From contig NZ_OZ244942.1 in assembly GCF_965222285.1 (NCBI RefSeq), positions 868,001-932,000 of the forward strand: a stretch of 64,000 bases of DNA, in the 5' to 3' direction. The notes beneath the pieces are model-generated. The model was not told where the DNA came from. It did not search any database and saw nothing but the letters and a program-made list of their open reading frames with translations. Positions 23,974 through 31,891 of this stretch are shown here, one piece after another (the stretch's first letter is position 1; the number at the start of each line of letters is the position of its first letter). The translations under genes were made by a program, and so were the position numbers. The stretch comes from Tepidicaulis sp002389665. GTDB taxonomy: Bacteria; Pseudomonadota; Alphaproteobacteria; Parvibaculales; Parvibaculaceae.

Positions 23974-25824
23974 ATGAACAAACCGGCCTTTCGCGATCCG
24001 CGATATTTGGAACGGCGGGTAGATGTGAAACGCCGCGCAGACGGCTCGATCATTCTGGCCAACCCTCATGAATTGAAGCCGCGCGCAGCGAACCTGATCG
24101 AGCCTTTGCGCCGCTGGGCCGAAGAGCGCCCGGATCAAACCTGGCTCGGCAAGCGTAAAACGCCCGCGGCGGGGGAGAAATACGGCCCGTGGGAGCTGCT
24201 GTCCTATAAGGACGCAAATGCCAAGGTGAATGCAATCGCCCAGGCATTGCTCGACCGCGGTCTCGATCAGACGAAGCCGGTGATGATCCTCTCGGCCAAC
24301 TCGCTCGAACATGCGCTGCTGACTTACGGCGCCATTCTGGCGGGGGTGCCGGTGGCGCCCGTCTCGCCGTCCTATAGCCTTATCAGCAGCGATTTCGACA
24401 AGCTGAAATATGTGGTGAACCTCGTCGAGCCGAAGCTCATCTTCGTGCAGGAAGCGGCACCTTTCGCAAAAGCGCTGGCCGCGCTCGATTTGGATGGCGT
24501 GGAAGTCGTCAGCGTCGACGGGGGGGCGGGAACACCTTTTGCCTCGCTCCTTGAAACGCGCCCGGCAAACGCTGTCGAGGAAAGCTATGCGCGGCTTAGC
24601 GATGATATGGTCGCGAAATATCTCTTCACTTCCGGCTCCACCGGCATGCCGAAAGCCGTCATCACCACGCAGCTCATGATGTGCACCAATGCGGTGATGC
24701 CCTCGAGCGTCGTCGATGAAGAGCCCGACCGTGTGCCGGTCATGCTCAACTGGCTGCCCTGGAACCATTGTTTCGGCGGCAATGCGATCCTGAACAATCT
24801 GCTCACCTCCGGCGGCACGATGTATATCGATGGCGGCCGCCCGGTGCCGGGGCAGTTTGAGGAAACGCTGCAGAACCTGCGCGAGATCGCGCCGACCTCT
24901 TATTCCAACGTACCGGCCGCCTACGGCATGCTGGTGCCGGAGCTTGAAAAAGACGACGATCTGGCACGCAACTTCTTTTCCAATATCCGCACGCTTGCCT
25001 ATGGCGGGGCGGCCCTCAGCCAGGACCTTTACGACCGCATTCAGGAAGTCGCGGTGCGCATTACCGGCGAGCGGATCGTCTTTTCCTCCGGCTATGGGGC
25101 GACGGAAACCGCGCCCACCATCATGAACGTGCATTGGGAAACCGAGCGCATGGGCCTTCTCGGCTTGCCGCTGCCGGGCATCGAGCTCAAACTCGTGCCC
25201 ACCGGCTCCAAGCTCGAAGTACGCGTCAAAGGCGACTGCATCACCAAGGGCTATTACAAGAACCCGGAAAAGACGGCGGAGGCGTTCGACGAAGAAGGCT
25301 TCTACCGGCTGGGCGATGCGGCGAAATTCGTCGATGAGAACCGGCCCGAAGAAGGGCTGGTCTTCGACGGGCGCGTCGCCGAAGACTTTAAACTCTCCAC
25401 CGGCACCTGGGTGAGTGCGGGGCGTCTGCGCGTGCAAGCTATCGAGGCGGCGGGCGGCCTGTTGCAGGACGCGCTCGTGACCGGGCTCGACAAGGAATAT
25501 ATCGGCATTCTGGGTTTCCCGAATATTCCCGCCTGCCGCCAATGCGCAGGCGATGAGAACCTCGCACCGGAAGAGCTGATCACCCATCAGGGCGTACTCG
25601 AAAAGCTGGGCGCGGGCCTTGCCAAGCACAACAGCACGAATCCAGGTTCTTCGACGCGGGTTAGCCGGGCGATGCTGATGAGCGAGCCGCCCAGCATCGA
25701 TGCGGGGGAGCTGACGGATAAAGGCTATATCAACCAGTCCACCGCCCTTGCGCGGCGCGCCGATCTGGTTGAAAAACTCTATGCGGACCCGCCCGGCAAC
25801 GACGTGGTGGTTGTCGGCAAGTAA
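23974..25824 (+). CDS. fcs: Feruloyl-CoA synthase (AMP-forming aryl-CoA ligase)
   Basis: A 616-aa ANL-superfamily adenylating enzyme that activates hydroxycinnamic acids with ATP and CoA. The P-loop FTSGSTGMPKAVI is at about residue 215. The motif GYGATETAP and the adenylate-binding LGDAAKF/DGRVAEDFKLSTGTWV region follow. The C-terminus has EPPSIDAGELTDKGYINQ, typical of feruloyl-CoA synthases, with the A10-type lysine in TDKGY. It has an AGGAAGAGG ribosome binding site and lies 42 bp after the AcuI-like gene. No hydroxycinnamoyl-CoA hydratase-lyase or vanillin dehydrogenase is nearby, so the ferulate route is not complete here. Confidence 0.85.
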   Translation: MNKPAFRDPRYLERRVDVKRRADGSIILANPHELKPRAANLIEPLRRWAEERPDQTWLGKRKTPAAGEKYGPWELLSYKDANAKVNAIAQALLDRGLDQTKPVMILSANSLEHALLTYGAILAGVPVAPVSPSYSLISSDFDKLKYVVNLVEPKLIFVQEAAPFAKALAALDLDGVEVVSVDGGAGTPFASLLETRPANAVEESYARLSDDMVAKYLFTSGSTGMPKAVITTQLMMCTNAVMPSSVVDEEPDRVPVMLNWLPWNHCFGGNAILNNLLTSGGTMYIDGGRPVPGQFEETLQNLREIAPTSYSNVPAAYGMLVPELEKDDDLARNFFSNIRTLAYGGAALSQDLYDRIQEVAVRITGERIVFSSGYGATETAPTIMNVHWETERMGLLGLPLPGIELKLVPTGSKLEVRVKGDCITKGYYKNPEKTAEAFDEEGFYRLGDAAKFVDENRPEEGLVFDGRVAEDFKLSTGTWVSAGRLRVQAIEAAGGLLQDALVTGLDKEYIGILGFPNIPACRQCAGDENLAPEELITHQGVLEKLGAGLAKHNSTNPGSSTRVSRAMLMSEPPSIDAGELTDKGYINQSTALARRADLVEKLYADPPGNDVVVVGK

Positions 25825-25882
25825 GCGGGGCGCAAGGTCGCCGCGCCGTAAAAGGCACGCCGGAAAGAGGAAGAGACCGGGC

Positions 25883-26524
25883 ATGGAATATCTGACGCTC
25901 CTGGTGAGCGGTATTCTGGTCGGGGTGGCGGTCGCCGCCCCCATCGGCCCGGTCAATCTCATCTGCATCCGCCGGACGCTGAAATATGGCGCGGTGAACG
26001 GTTTTGCCTCCGGTTCCGGCGCGGCCATTGGCGATGGGGTTTTTGCGACCATTGCCGCTTTCGGTGTGACGGCGGCGATTACGTTCGTGAAGACGCACTC
26101 CTTCTGGCTGCAAATGCTGGGCGGGCTTTTTTTGATCGCGCTTGGCATCCGCACCTGGTTTGCCCAGCCGCATCTCGATGACAGCCTGCCGGAAAACGCC
26201 TTGGGCGATCTTCTGCCTGTCATCGGCACGACATTTTTCCTGACCATCACGAACCCGGCCACCATGCTGGGCTTCATGGCGATATTCGGCGGGATCGCAG
26301 GTTTTACCGTGGGCAGCGAGGATTATGGCCGCGCGCTCTTGCTGGTTGCTTCCGTGGTGGCCGGATCGGCACTCTGGTGGGCGCTTTTGACCGGCTTTGT
26401 CGGGCGTTTCCGCAACCGGATGAGCGACAAGATGCTGGAAATCATCAATCACGTCTCCGCCGGGCTGATTATTCTGTTCGGCCTCGGCGTGAGTGGACGT
26501 GTACTATGGGAACGGTTCCTGTGA
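25883..26524 (+). CDS. LysE/RhtB-family transporter
   Basis: A 213-aa inner-membrane protein with about six hydrophobic helices. The N-terminal GILVGVAVAAPIGPVNLICI carries the PGPxN-like signature of LysE exporters (here PIGPVN). LysE proteins export amino acids or related small molecules by proton antiport. The ATG at 25883 has AGAGGAAGAG upstream. It is third in the operon with feruloyl-CoA synthase and the ThDP enzyme and may export a product or toxic intermediate (inference). Confidence 0.88.
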   Translation: MEYLTLLVSGILVGVAVAAPIGPVNLICIRRTLKYGAVNGFASGSGAAIGDGVFATIAAFGVTAAITFVKTHSFWLQMLGGLFLIALGIRTWFAQPHLDDSLPENALGDLLPVIGTTFFLTITNPATMLGFMAIFGGIAGFTVGSEDYGRALLLVASVVAGSALWWALLTGFVGRFRNRMSDKMLEIINHVSAGLIILFGLGVSGRVLWERFL

Positions 26525-26555
26525 AGAGCCGGACGAAAAAGAGGGAGCGGAACGA

Positions 26556-28100
26556 ATGAACGGTGCAGAAAGTCTTGTGCAGACGCTGGTGGATTCAGGC
26601 GTGGAGGTCTGCTTCACCAATCCCGGCACCTCGGAAATGCATTTCGTTGCGGCGCTGGACAAGGTGCCCGGCATGCGCGCCATGCTCGGCCTTTTCGAAG
26701 GCGCGGTAACAGGGGCTGCCGATGGCTATGGCCGCATGGCGGAAAAGCCCGCGGCAACGCTGCTTCACCTCGGCCCCGGCCTCGCCAACGGCCTTGCCAA
26801 TCTTCACAATGCCCGCCGCGCCTCAACGCCGCTCGTCAATATTGTCGGCGATCATGCGACCTATCACGCGCAATATGATGCGCCGCTTGCTTCGGACATC
26901 AAAGGCTTTGCCGCCCCGGTTTCCGGCTGGGTGCATTCATCGAGCCATCCCAAATATGTGGCCGCCGATGCCGCCCGCGCCGTCGCCGCTGCCCGTCAGG
27001 CACCGGGACAGGTGGCGACATTGATCCTGCCGGCCGATACTGCCTGGCTCGACGCGGACGGCCCGGCACCGGCCTTGCCTGTGACCGGCCCTGCGCCTGT
27101 GAGCGAGAAAGCGGTGGAACGGGCCGCCGGCGCGCTCAAGAACGGCAAGAAGACGGTCATTCTCATTCGCGGTGAAGCGCTGAAGGAAGAGGGGCTTCAG
27201 GCAGCGGGCCGCATCGCGGCGAAATCCGGCGCGCGGCTGATCTGCGACACTTTCACGCCGCGCCTGCAGCGCGGGGCGGGGCGCGTTGCCATCGAGCGGC
27301 TTCCTTATTTTGCCGAGCAGATCGAGGAAAACCTCGCCGGTACCGAACAGATGATCATTATCGGCTCGAAGCCGCCCGTCTCCTTCTTTGCCTATCCCGG
27401 CAAGGCGAGCTGGCTGACGCCGGAGGGCTGCGACATTCTCATGCTCGCCCATGCCCATGAAGACGGGGTGGGCGCGCTTCAGGCGCTTGCCGAAGCCATC
27501 GGCGCGCCGAAAGAACCGGCCCATGTCGCCCCGCTCGAAAAGCCGGAGCTGCCCTCCGGCAAACTCGACAGTTTCACGGCGGGCCAGATCATCGGCCATT
27601 ATCTGCCGGAAGGCGCGATCGTTTCGGACGAAGCGGCGACCTCGGGCATCGGCCCGGCGATCTATACCGCTAATGCCGCTCCGCACGATCACCTCTCGCT
27701 AACCGGCGGCTCCATCGGCCAGGGCCTGCCCGTGGCGACGGGCGCAGCCGTTGCCTGCCCGGACCGTAAGGTCGTCTGCCTGCACGGCGACGGCGGGGCG
27801 ATGTACACGCTGCAAACGCTGTGGAGCCAGGCGCGCGAAGGGCTCGACGTGACGACGGTAATCTTCGCCAACCGCTCCTATGCGATCCTCAATGTGGAAC
27901 TGATGCGGGTGGGCGCGGAAAATGCCGGGCCGAAGGCGCTTTCCATGCTCGATCTGCATAATCCCGAGCTTGATTGGGTGAAGCTTGCGCAGGGCATGGG
28001 CGTCGAGGCCATGCGCGCGGAAACGGCGGAAGAATTCGCCGATCAGTTTTCCCGCTGCATGCGCACGAAAGGCCCGCATCTTATCGAAGCGGTGGTCTGA
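26556..28100 (+). CDS. ThDP-dependent enzyme, acetolactate synthase large subunit / benzoylformate decarboxylase type
   Basis: A 514-aa thiamine diphosphate enzyme with the usual three domains. The N-terminal Pyr domain has the catalytic Glu in GLFEGAVTGAADGYGRM (about 46-62). The central domain starts near 190. The C-terminal PP domain has the Mg-ThDP motif HGDGGAMYTLQTLWSQARE followed by NRSYAILN. It is shorter than IlvB/IlvI (about 560 aa), and no small regulatory subunit gene is adjacent, so a decarboxylase or carboligase role is likely rather than branched-chain amino acid synthesis. The ATG at 26556 has GAGGGAGCGG upstream. Last gene before a strong terminator. Confidence 0.85.
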   Translation: MNGAESLVQTLVDSGVEVCFTNPGTSEMHFVAALDKVPGMRAMLGLFEGAVTGAADGYGRMAEKPAATLLHLGPGLANGLANLHNARRASTPLVNIVGDHATYHAQYDAPLASDIKGFAAPVSGWVHSSSHPKYVAADAARAVAAARQAPGQVATLILPADTAWLDADGPAPALPVTGPAPVSEKAVERAAGALKNGKKTVILIRGEALKEEGLQAAGRIAAKSGARLICDTFTPRLQRGAGRVAIERLPYFAEQIEENLAGTEQMIIIGSKPPVSFFAYPGKASWLTPEGCDILMLAHAHEDGVGALQALAEAIGAPKEPAHVAPLEKPELPSGKLDSFTAGQIIGHYLPEGAIVSDEAATSGIGPAIYTANAAPHDHLSLTGGSIGQGLPVATGAAVACPDRKVVCLHGDGGAMYTLQTLWSQAREGLDVTTVIFANRSYAILNVELMRVGAENAGPKALSMLDLHNPELDWVKLAQGMGVEAMRAETAEEFADQFSRCMRTKGPHLIEAVV

Positions 28101-28120
28101 GGCAGGCATTGCCGCAAAAG

Positions 28121-28157
28121 AAAAGAGCGCCCTGGCTATGCCGGGGCGCTTTTCGTT
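28121..28157. terminator. Bidirectional rho-independent terminator
   Basis: Arm AGCGCCCTGGC (28126-28136) pairs with GCCGGGGCGCT (28140-28150) across loop TAT, with one G-T wobble. TTTTCGTTT follows on the plus strand and AAAAGAAAAG precedes it. It ends the 22.9-28.1 kb operon and can also stop the minus-strand gene ending at 28173. Confidence 0.88.
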
Positions 28158-28172
28158 TCGGCGCTTTAAGAC

Positions 28173-28487
28173 TTAGTGATGGGTGCGCTGAAGCGTGAAT
28201 TCGCCGTGGCGGATCCGGTCGGCCAGATTCTCGGCCATGTCGGCGACATTATCTTCGCCCAGCACATCGACCATGTCGCTGAACGCGGCGTAAAGCGCGG
28301 CGCTTGCCACGATGTCGGCGGACGCGCCGGCCTGCAGCGCTTCTTCCCAGGCATCGAGTAAGAGATCGAGCGCCAACTGGCGCTGCTCATCTTCGCTCGG
28401 AAAGAGGGCGTCGGTGGCCTCGGTTTCAAAATCCGCATCGTCCAGATCGGACAGAAGGCTCATGCGCGTGGGTCGGGTTTTAGACAT
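28173..28487 (-). CDS. Small acidic helical protein, function unknown
   Basis: A 104-aa protein, strongly acidic and predicted mostly helical (EDEQRQLALDLLLDAWEEALQAG, then AALYAAFSDMVDVLGEDNVADMAENLADRI). No known motif, signal peptide or membrane segment. Codon use resembles the surrounding genes, so it is probably a native gene. An AT-rich inverted repeat lies about 100 bp upstream (28590-28612) and could be its operator. It converges on the shared terminator at 28121-28157. Confidence 0.72.
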   Translation of the reverse strand: MSKTRPTRMSLLSDLDDADFETEATDALFPSEDEQRQLALDLLLDAWEEALQAGASADIVASAALYAAFSDMVDVLGEDNVADMAENLADRIRHGEFTLQRTHH

Positions 28488-28589
28488 TAAAACGGGTGCT
28501 CACTTTTCCAGTTTGCAAGTCGGACGGGCCGCACCCTCCGTATGACACAAACGCTGCCTGGATCGAAAAGGGACCGGCAAAGTCTGCAG

Positions 28590-28616
28590 ATTTGTGTTGT
28601 TGTAACACAAATTTTT
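28590..28616. promoter_or_regulatory. AT-rich inverted repeat, operator-like
   Basis: A perfect 9-bp inverted repeat: ATTTGTGTT (28590-28598), spacer GTTGT, AACACAAAT (28604-28612), followed by TTTT. Another ACACAAA half-site occurs at about 28545. It lies upstream of the 28173-28487 gene and downstream of 28715-29170. The AT-rich stem and T-run orientation fit an operator better than a terminator for the minus-strand genes. Confidence 0.45.
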
Positions 28617-28714
28617 CGGGCTTGCGCGATGAAAGATAGGAGACGGTTAACCTCTCGCCCGGCGTTAAGCAAGGGAGGGTAAATAAAAATCCGGCCAAGG
28701 CCGCCCGATTATGG

Positions 28715-29170
28715 TTAAGGCCGGGCGATGGCGGAGAGGCGGGCGGAGAGCTTCGCGCCTTCATCCAGAAGCCGGTTGATTTCCGTCACCGTCTTGCCCG
28801 AGCAGCGCCCATGGGCAATCCGGGCCTTGTGATAAGCGCTGTTGAAATGGCCGACCAGGAGCTCGCGGGTCTGTTCATCCGGCTCGGTGGCTTTCAGGAG
28901 TTCGCGCATTTTTTCGCGCCAAACCTGGCCTTCGCTGCCATCGCACAGATCGCGCATATAGTGAACGGAGCCCAGAATCTCCGCGACGCGCAGCACATCT
29001 GCCCAATAAGCCGCCGCCCGTCCGGACTTGCCTCCCGTTTGAGCATAGGCCGCGGGCCCCGCGCCAAGAAGGGCGCCGGCAACGAGCGCCTGTATCAAAA
29101 AGACACAGAACGCGCGGGCCGGGGCGCGGCCATGGGAGCCGCTATGGGACAGGTTTCGGGCGCAGGGCAT
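28715..29170 (-). CDS. TIGR02301-family secreted protein
   Basis: A 151-aa protein with an N-terminal hydrophobic export signal (ALVAGALLGAGPAAYA, cleavage likely after AYA-Q near residue 44). The conserved core of the alphaproteobacterial TIGR02301 family follows: VLRVAEILGSVHYMRDLCDGSEGQVWREKM, an FNSAYHKARIAHGRCS segment with paired cysteines, and a helical end. Predicted periplasmic; function unknown. Confidence 0.82.
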   Translation of the reverse strand: MPCARNLSHSGSHGRAPARAFCVFLIQALVAGALLGAGPAAYAQTGGKSGRAAAYWADVLRVAEILGSVHYMRDLCDGSEGQVWREKMRELLKATEPDEQTRELLVGHFNSAYHKARIAHGRCSGKTVTEINRLLDEGAKLSARLSAIARP

Positions 29171-29271
29171 GGCTGGAAACGGGCATCCTTTCCGTTTTTC
29201 GAATTCTCAAAGCTTCGTGAAGCAGGAGATGCAGAAACGGGGCCAGCGGCAGGCGGCGGCGAGGGGAGCCC

Positions 29272-29742
29272 TCAATTGTCCTGAGGCGCGGCCATTTCAT
29301 CGGCCAGATGCGGTGAGGCCTCATAGCGGCGGGTGTCGAGGAGATAGGCGAGCTCGGAGAGCGCATCGAGTATTTTTTCCATATCTCCCTCGTAAAGGAG
29401 GGTGGGTAGGAAACGGGCAAGTTCCAGCTCGAATTCGCGGTGCTTGGCAAGGCCGCTTTCGGTCAGGCGGAGTTTGACGCTGCGCGCATCATCGGCGTCT
29501 TTCTCGCGCATGATGAGACCGCGCCGCTCCATATCGGCGATAAGCGCGGAGGCGGTGGGTTTGCGGATCGAGGCTTCGACCGCAAGCTCGCCCGCCCGCT
29601 TCGGCCCGCGCTTCAGAAACATCAGGAAACGGTATTGCGGCACGGTGATGTCGTGCCGGCGCGCCAGCTGCTCGAATTCGCGGAAGAGAAAAACCACGGC
29701 CCGGGCCGCGAGGATGAGGCGTCTGTCGATCTGGTCTTCCAT
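29272..29742 (-). CDS. MarR-family transcriptional regulator
   Basis: A 156-aa winged-helix regulator. The DNA-recognition region reads AGELAVEASIRKPTASALIADMERRGLI (about 51-78). It is followed by the wing REKDADDARSVKLRLTESG, where the DxRxxxLxLT pattern is typical of MarR. It lies 69 bp downstream of an SDR gene on the same strand. A 13-bp perfect palindrome between the two genes is a candidate autoregulatory operator or an intergenic hairpin. Confidence 0.93.
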   Translation of the reverse strand: MEDQIDRRLILAARAVVFLFREFEQLARRHDITVPQYRFLMFLKRGPKRAGELAVEASIRKPTASALIADMERRGLIMREKDADDARSVKLRLTESGLAKHREFELELARFLPTLLYEGDMEKILDALSELAYLLDTRRYEASPHLADEMAAPQDN

Positions 29743-29776
29743 CGGCCCCGCCTTGAAGAAAGCCTGCGCTAAGGAG

Positions 29777-29805
29777 CGCGGGGACCGGTAGCACCGGTCC
29801 CCGCG
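29777..29805. promoter_or_regulatory. Perfect 13-bp GC-rich inverted repeat between SDR and MarR genes
   Basis: Arm CGCGGGGACCGGT (29777-29789), loop AGC, arm ACCGGTCCCCGCG (29793-29805). It is 35-63 bp upstream of the MarR start and just after the SDR stop. No T-tract follows on the minus strand, so it is not a standard terminator for the SDR gene. It may be a MarR-type operator or an mRNA processing/stability hairpin. Confidence 0.6.
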
Positions 29806-29811
29806 TGTTTG

Positions 29812-30594
29812 TTAGAAAATCGAATAACCGCCGTCGATGATCAGCGTCGTGCCCGTGTGATAGGCCGAGGCATCGGAGGCGAGATAGACGGCCATGCCGC
29901 CGAAATCTTCCGGCTCGCCCCAGCGGCGGATCGGCACGCGGGGGATGACCTTTTCGGCAAAGGCGGGCGCGGCCTGCGCCTGCGAGGTCATGTCCGTTGC
30001 AATCCAGCCCGGCAGAATGGCGTTGGCGCGGATGCCGTGACGGGCAAATTCCACCGCCGTGGAGCGGATCATGGAAATGACGGCGCCTTTCGTGGCCGCA
30101 TAAGCCTGATTGCGGGCTGCCCCTTCGATGGCGGCAAGGCTGGCAATGCCGACGATGGAACCGCCGGGGTCGCCGTTCTTTGCGCGCTCGACCATGTGGC
30201 GCGTACCCTCACGCAGCGTCCAGAACACGCCGTCGAGATTGACCGAGAGCACTTTGCGGTAAACTTCCGTGGACATTTCGGTGAAGGAGGGGGCGCCGTA
30301 GCCGATGCCGGCATTGGCGAAGATGGAATCGATACGGCCCATGGCGGCAACGGTTTCCAGCATGCCGTCCACGACTTCCTGCTCGTTCGCCACATTCACC
30401 TTGCGGCCATAGGCGCGCACGCCGTGCGCTTCGAGCTTTTTCACCGCGTCCGCGTTGCGCTCTTCATTGGTGCCCCAGATGGCGACATCGGCGCCGGATT
30501 GGGCCAGCGCTTCGGCCATGCCGAGCCCGATGCCCCGGTTGCCGCCGGTGACGAGCGCGACCTTGCCGGTCAGATCGAAAGGTTTGTAGGTCAT
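29812..30594 (-). CDS. SDR-family oxidoreductase (gluconate/3-ketoacyl reductase-like)
   Basis: A 260-aa classical SDR. It has the cofactor motif TGGNRGIG (about 17-24), NAGIG, the catalytic YAATKGAVISM motif, and the C-terminal PEDFGGMAVYLASDASAYHTGTT segment typical of the FabG/gluconate 5-dehydrogenase subgroup. The ATG at 30594 has GGGGAGG correctly placed; the open frame extends 11 codons further. It precedes the MarR gene by 69 bp. Substrate unknown. Confidence 0.92.
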   Translation of the reverse strand: MTYKPFDLTGKVALVTGGNRGIGLGMAEALAQSGADVAIWGTNEERNADAVKKLEAHGVRAYGRKVNVANEQEVVDGMLETVAAMGRIDSIFANAGIGYGAPSFTEMSTEVYRKVLSVNLDGVFWTLREGTRHMVERAKNGDPGGSIVGIASLAAIEGAARNQAYAATKGAVISMIRSTAVEFARHGIRANAILPGWIATDMTSQAQAAPAFAEKVIPRVPIRRWGEPEDFGGMAVYLASDASAYHTGTTLIIDGGYSIF

Positions 30595-30692
30595 GAGAGC
30601 CTCCCCTGATTGGCTTCTTGTTTTCATGGCAGTTCTGAAGGCAGGACTATAACACTGCCGAGGCGCTTGCCAGCAAGGAAGGCGGGATTTAT

Positions 30693-30736
30693 CGGCGCAA
30701 ATGCCCCTTCCGCAGGGGCAGCGGGGCCTTGCGCCG
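30693..30736. other. Nested perfect stem-loop between two minus-strand genes
   Basis: Outer arms CGGCGCAA (30693-30700) and TTGCGCCG (30729-30736) enclose an inner hairpin TGCCCCT (30702-30708), loop TCCGC, AGGGGCA (30714-30720). The strands between the two stems are unequal. On the minus strand it follows the 193-aa gene ending at 30751. There is no T-tract, so it is a structured element rather than a classical intrinsic terminator. Confidence 0.5.
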
Positions 30737-30750
30737 TGAGGATATGAAGC

Positions 30751-31332
30751 TCAGGAGGATTTCAGGAGGGCGGCCAGATCGTCCACATCTTCGCTGGCAA
30801 GCAGCGCGTCGATCTCGTCCTGCTCGGATGTCATGTTGTGGCCGTTGATGATGGCGCTGGTCAGATCGATATATTGGCGAAGCTGCCCCGTCACCGCGGC
30901 GACGGTGCTTTTCGTGCGCACCTCATCGCCCGCCGCGATCGCCGCTTCGATGGCTTTCAAACCGGCAAGCGCCGTCGCATCCATCTGCGCGACCAGATGG
31001 TCGAAAGGCAGGCGGTAGCGTATGGGCGCGTTTTCGTAGGCCAGGATCGCCAGTTCCTTGTCCTGAAAACAGGAATCGCGGAAATGGTCCGCATAGCTTT
31101 TGGGCTGCCACTCGCGCGCATCTTCCATGCATTCGGGAATATCCGCGACCATGTCGAGCAGCATGACGATTTCGTTGAAATGGTTGAGGTAGTCCGTGGC
31201 CAGAAGAGTATCTTCATGGATGTTCTTGCCGCGCGCGACTTTGCCGAGCGTGCGCGGATAGCCGATCCCGCCGATGGGGCGGGCGGAGTCTGGCTGCGCG
31301 GTGCTGGCGGTTTGTTTGTCTGCGCCGGTCAA
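30751..31332 (-). CDS. Conserved 193-aa helical protein with FliM/CheZ-like C-terminal tail
   Basis: A 193-aa soluble, mostly helical protein. I do not recognise the core, which contains NHFNEIVMLLDMVADIPECM (about 50-69) and AYENAPIRYRLPFDHLVAQM (about 98-117). The tail is notable: SEQDEIDALLASEDVDDLAALL (about 169-190). The SxxEIDALL part resembles the CheY-binding N-terminus of FliM and the VDDLxxLL part resembles the CheY-binding C-terminus of CheZ. No flagellar or chemotaxis gene is in the window. A response-regulator-binding tail is inference. Confidence 0.78.
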   Translation of the reverse strand: MTGADKQTASTAQPDSARPIGGIGYPRTLGKVARGKNIHEDTLLATDYLNHFNEIVMLLDMVADIPECMEDAREWQPKSYADHFRDSCFQDKELAILAYENAPIRYRLPFDHLVAQMDATALAGLKAIEAAIAAGDEVRTKSTVAAVTGQLRQYIDLTSAIINGHNMTSEQDEIDALLASEDVDDLAALLKSS

Positions 31333-31465
31333 GGCGTGCGGGCCCCCGTTGTGAGCATACTCCTCATAGCCCGCTGCCGGCGGGGCCGGCGCGTGCTTCC
31401 TCGGGCCGAGACTAGCGGTCAGTGGTTAACAATCATTTCGTTTGGAAATACCGAAAATAGCCGTT

Positions 31466-31873
31466 TCAGCGGGCATTTTTGGGGAGGAGGCGGGAGGCAC
31501 CGCCGGAGCTTTGCTTGGCCCCTCCGGCTGCATCACCCGATGGGATATTTTGGCTGATTCCCGCGCCCAGCCTGCCTTCCTCGCGCAGCTCGGCGCATTG
31601 GAAATAGGGTTTGAAAGAGAGTTTCTCGGCGTCCGTCGCAAAGGAGCAGGAGAAAACCGATGTGCCTTTTTGAACGATCAGACTGTTGCCGAGGGTGGTG
31701 CGGATCTCATAACCGTTAACGATAAGGTCGCTGAGGTTTTTATCCGTCAGCACGAAAGGTCCGTTGCGGGCGCCGATCCCGGCGGCTTCCGTTTCAGGTG
31801 TCAGGAGGAAAAGGGCGAGGGCGGGAAGCATCGCCCGCCGGAAGGCCGAGCGGCCATAATCGTTTTTACGCAT
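31466..31873 (-). CDS. Small exported protein of unknown function
   Basis: A 135-aa protein with an N-terminal basic and hydrophobic export signal (RRAMLPALALFLLTPETEA, cleavage probably near residue 30). A beta-rich mature region (FVLTDKNLSDLIVNGYEIRT, SLIVQKGTSVFSCSF) contains two cysteines that could form a disulfide. The C-terminus is low-complexity Gly/Ser. It lies 18 bp downstream of the Fur-family gene on the same strand and could be co-transcribed. Function unknown. Confidence 0.72.
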   Translation of the reverse strand: MRKNDYGRSAFRRAMLPALALFLLTPETEAAGIGARNGPFVLTDKNLSDLIVNGYEIRTTLGNSLIVQKGTSVFSCSFATDAEKLSFKPYFQCAELREEGRLGAGISQNIPSGDAAGGAKQSSGGASRLLPKNAR

Positions 31874-31891
31874 GCCGTGAAATCCGTTCCG

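Noticed and set aside
22795..26277. A 1160-codon open frame on the minus strand
   Set aside because: It is antisense to the clear AcuI-like, feruloyl-CoA synthase and LysE genes. Its translation is Arg/His/Gly-rich without recognisable domains. Long antisense frames are expected in GC-rich genes with strong third-position bias.
31349..31362. A TGAGCATA half-site upstream of the 193-aa gene
   Set aside because: It matches one arm of the nadA palindromes, but no second arm lies at the required spacing, so a NadQ site is not supported.
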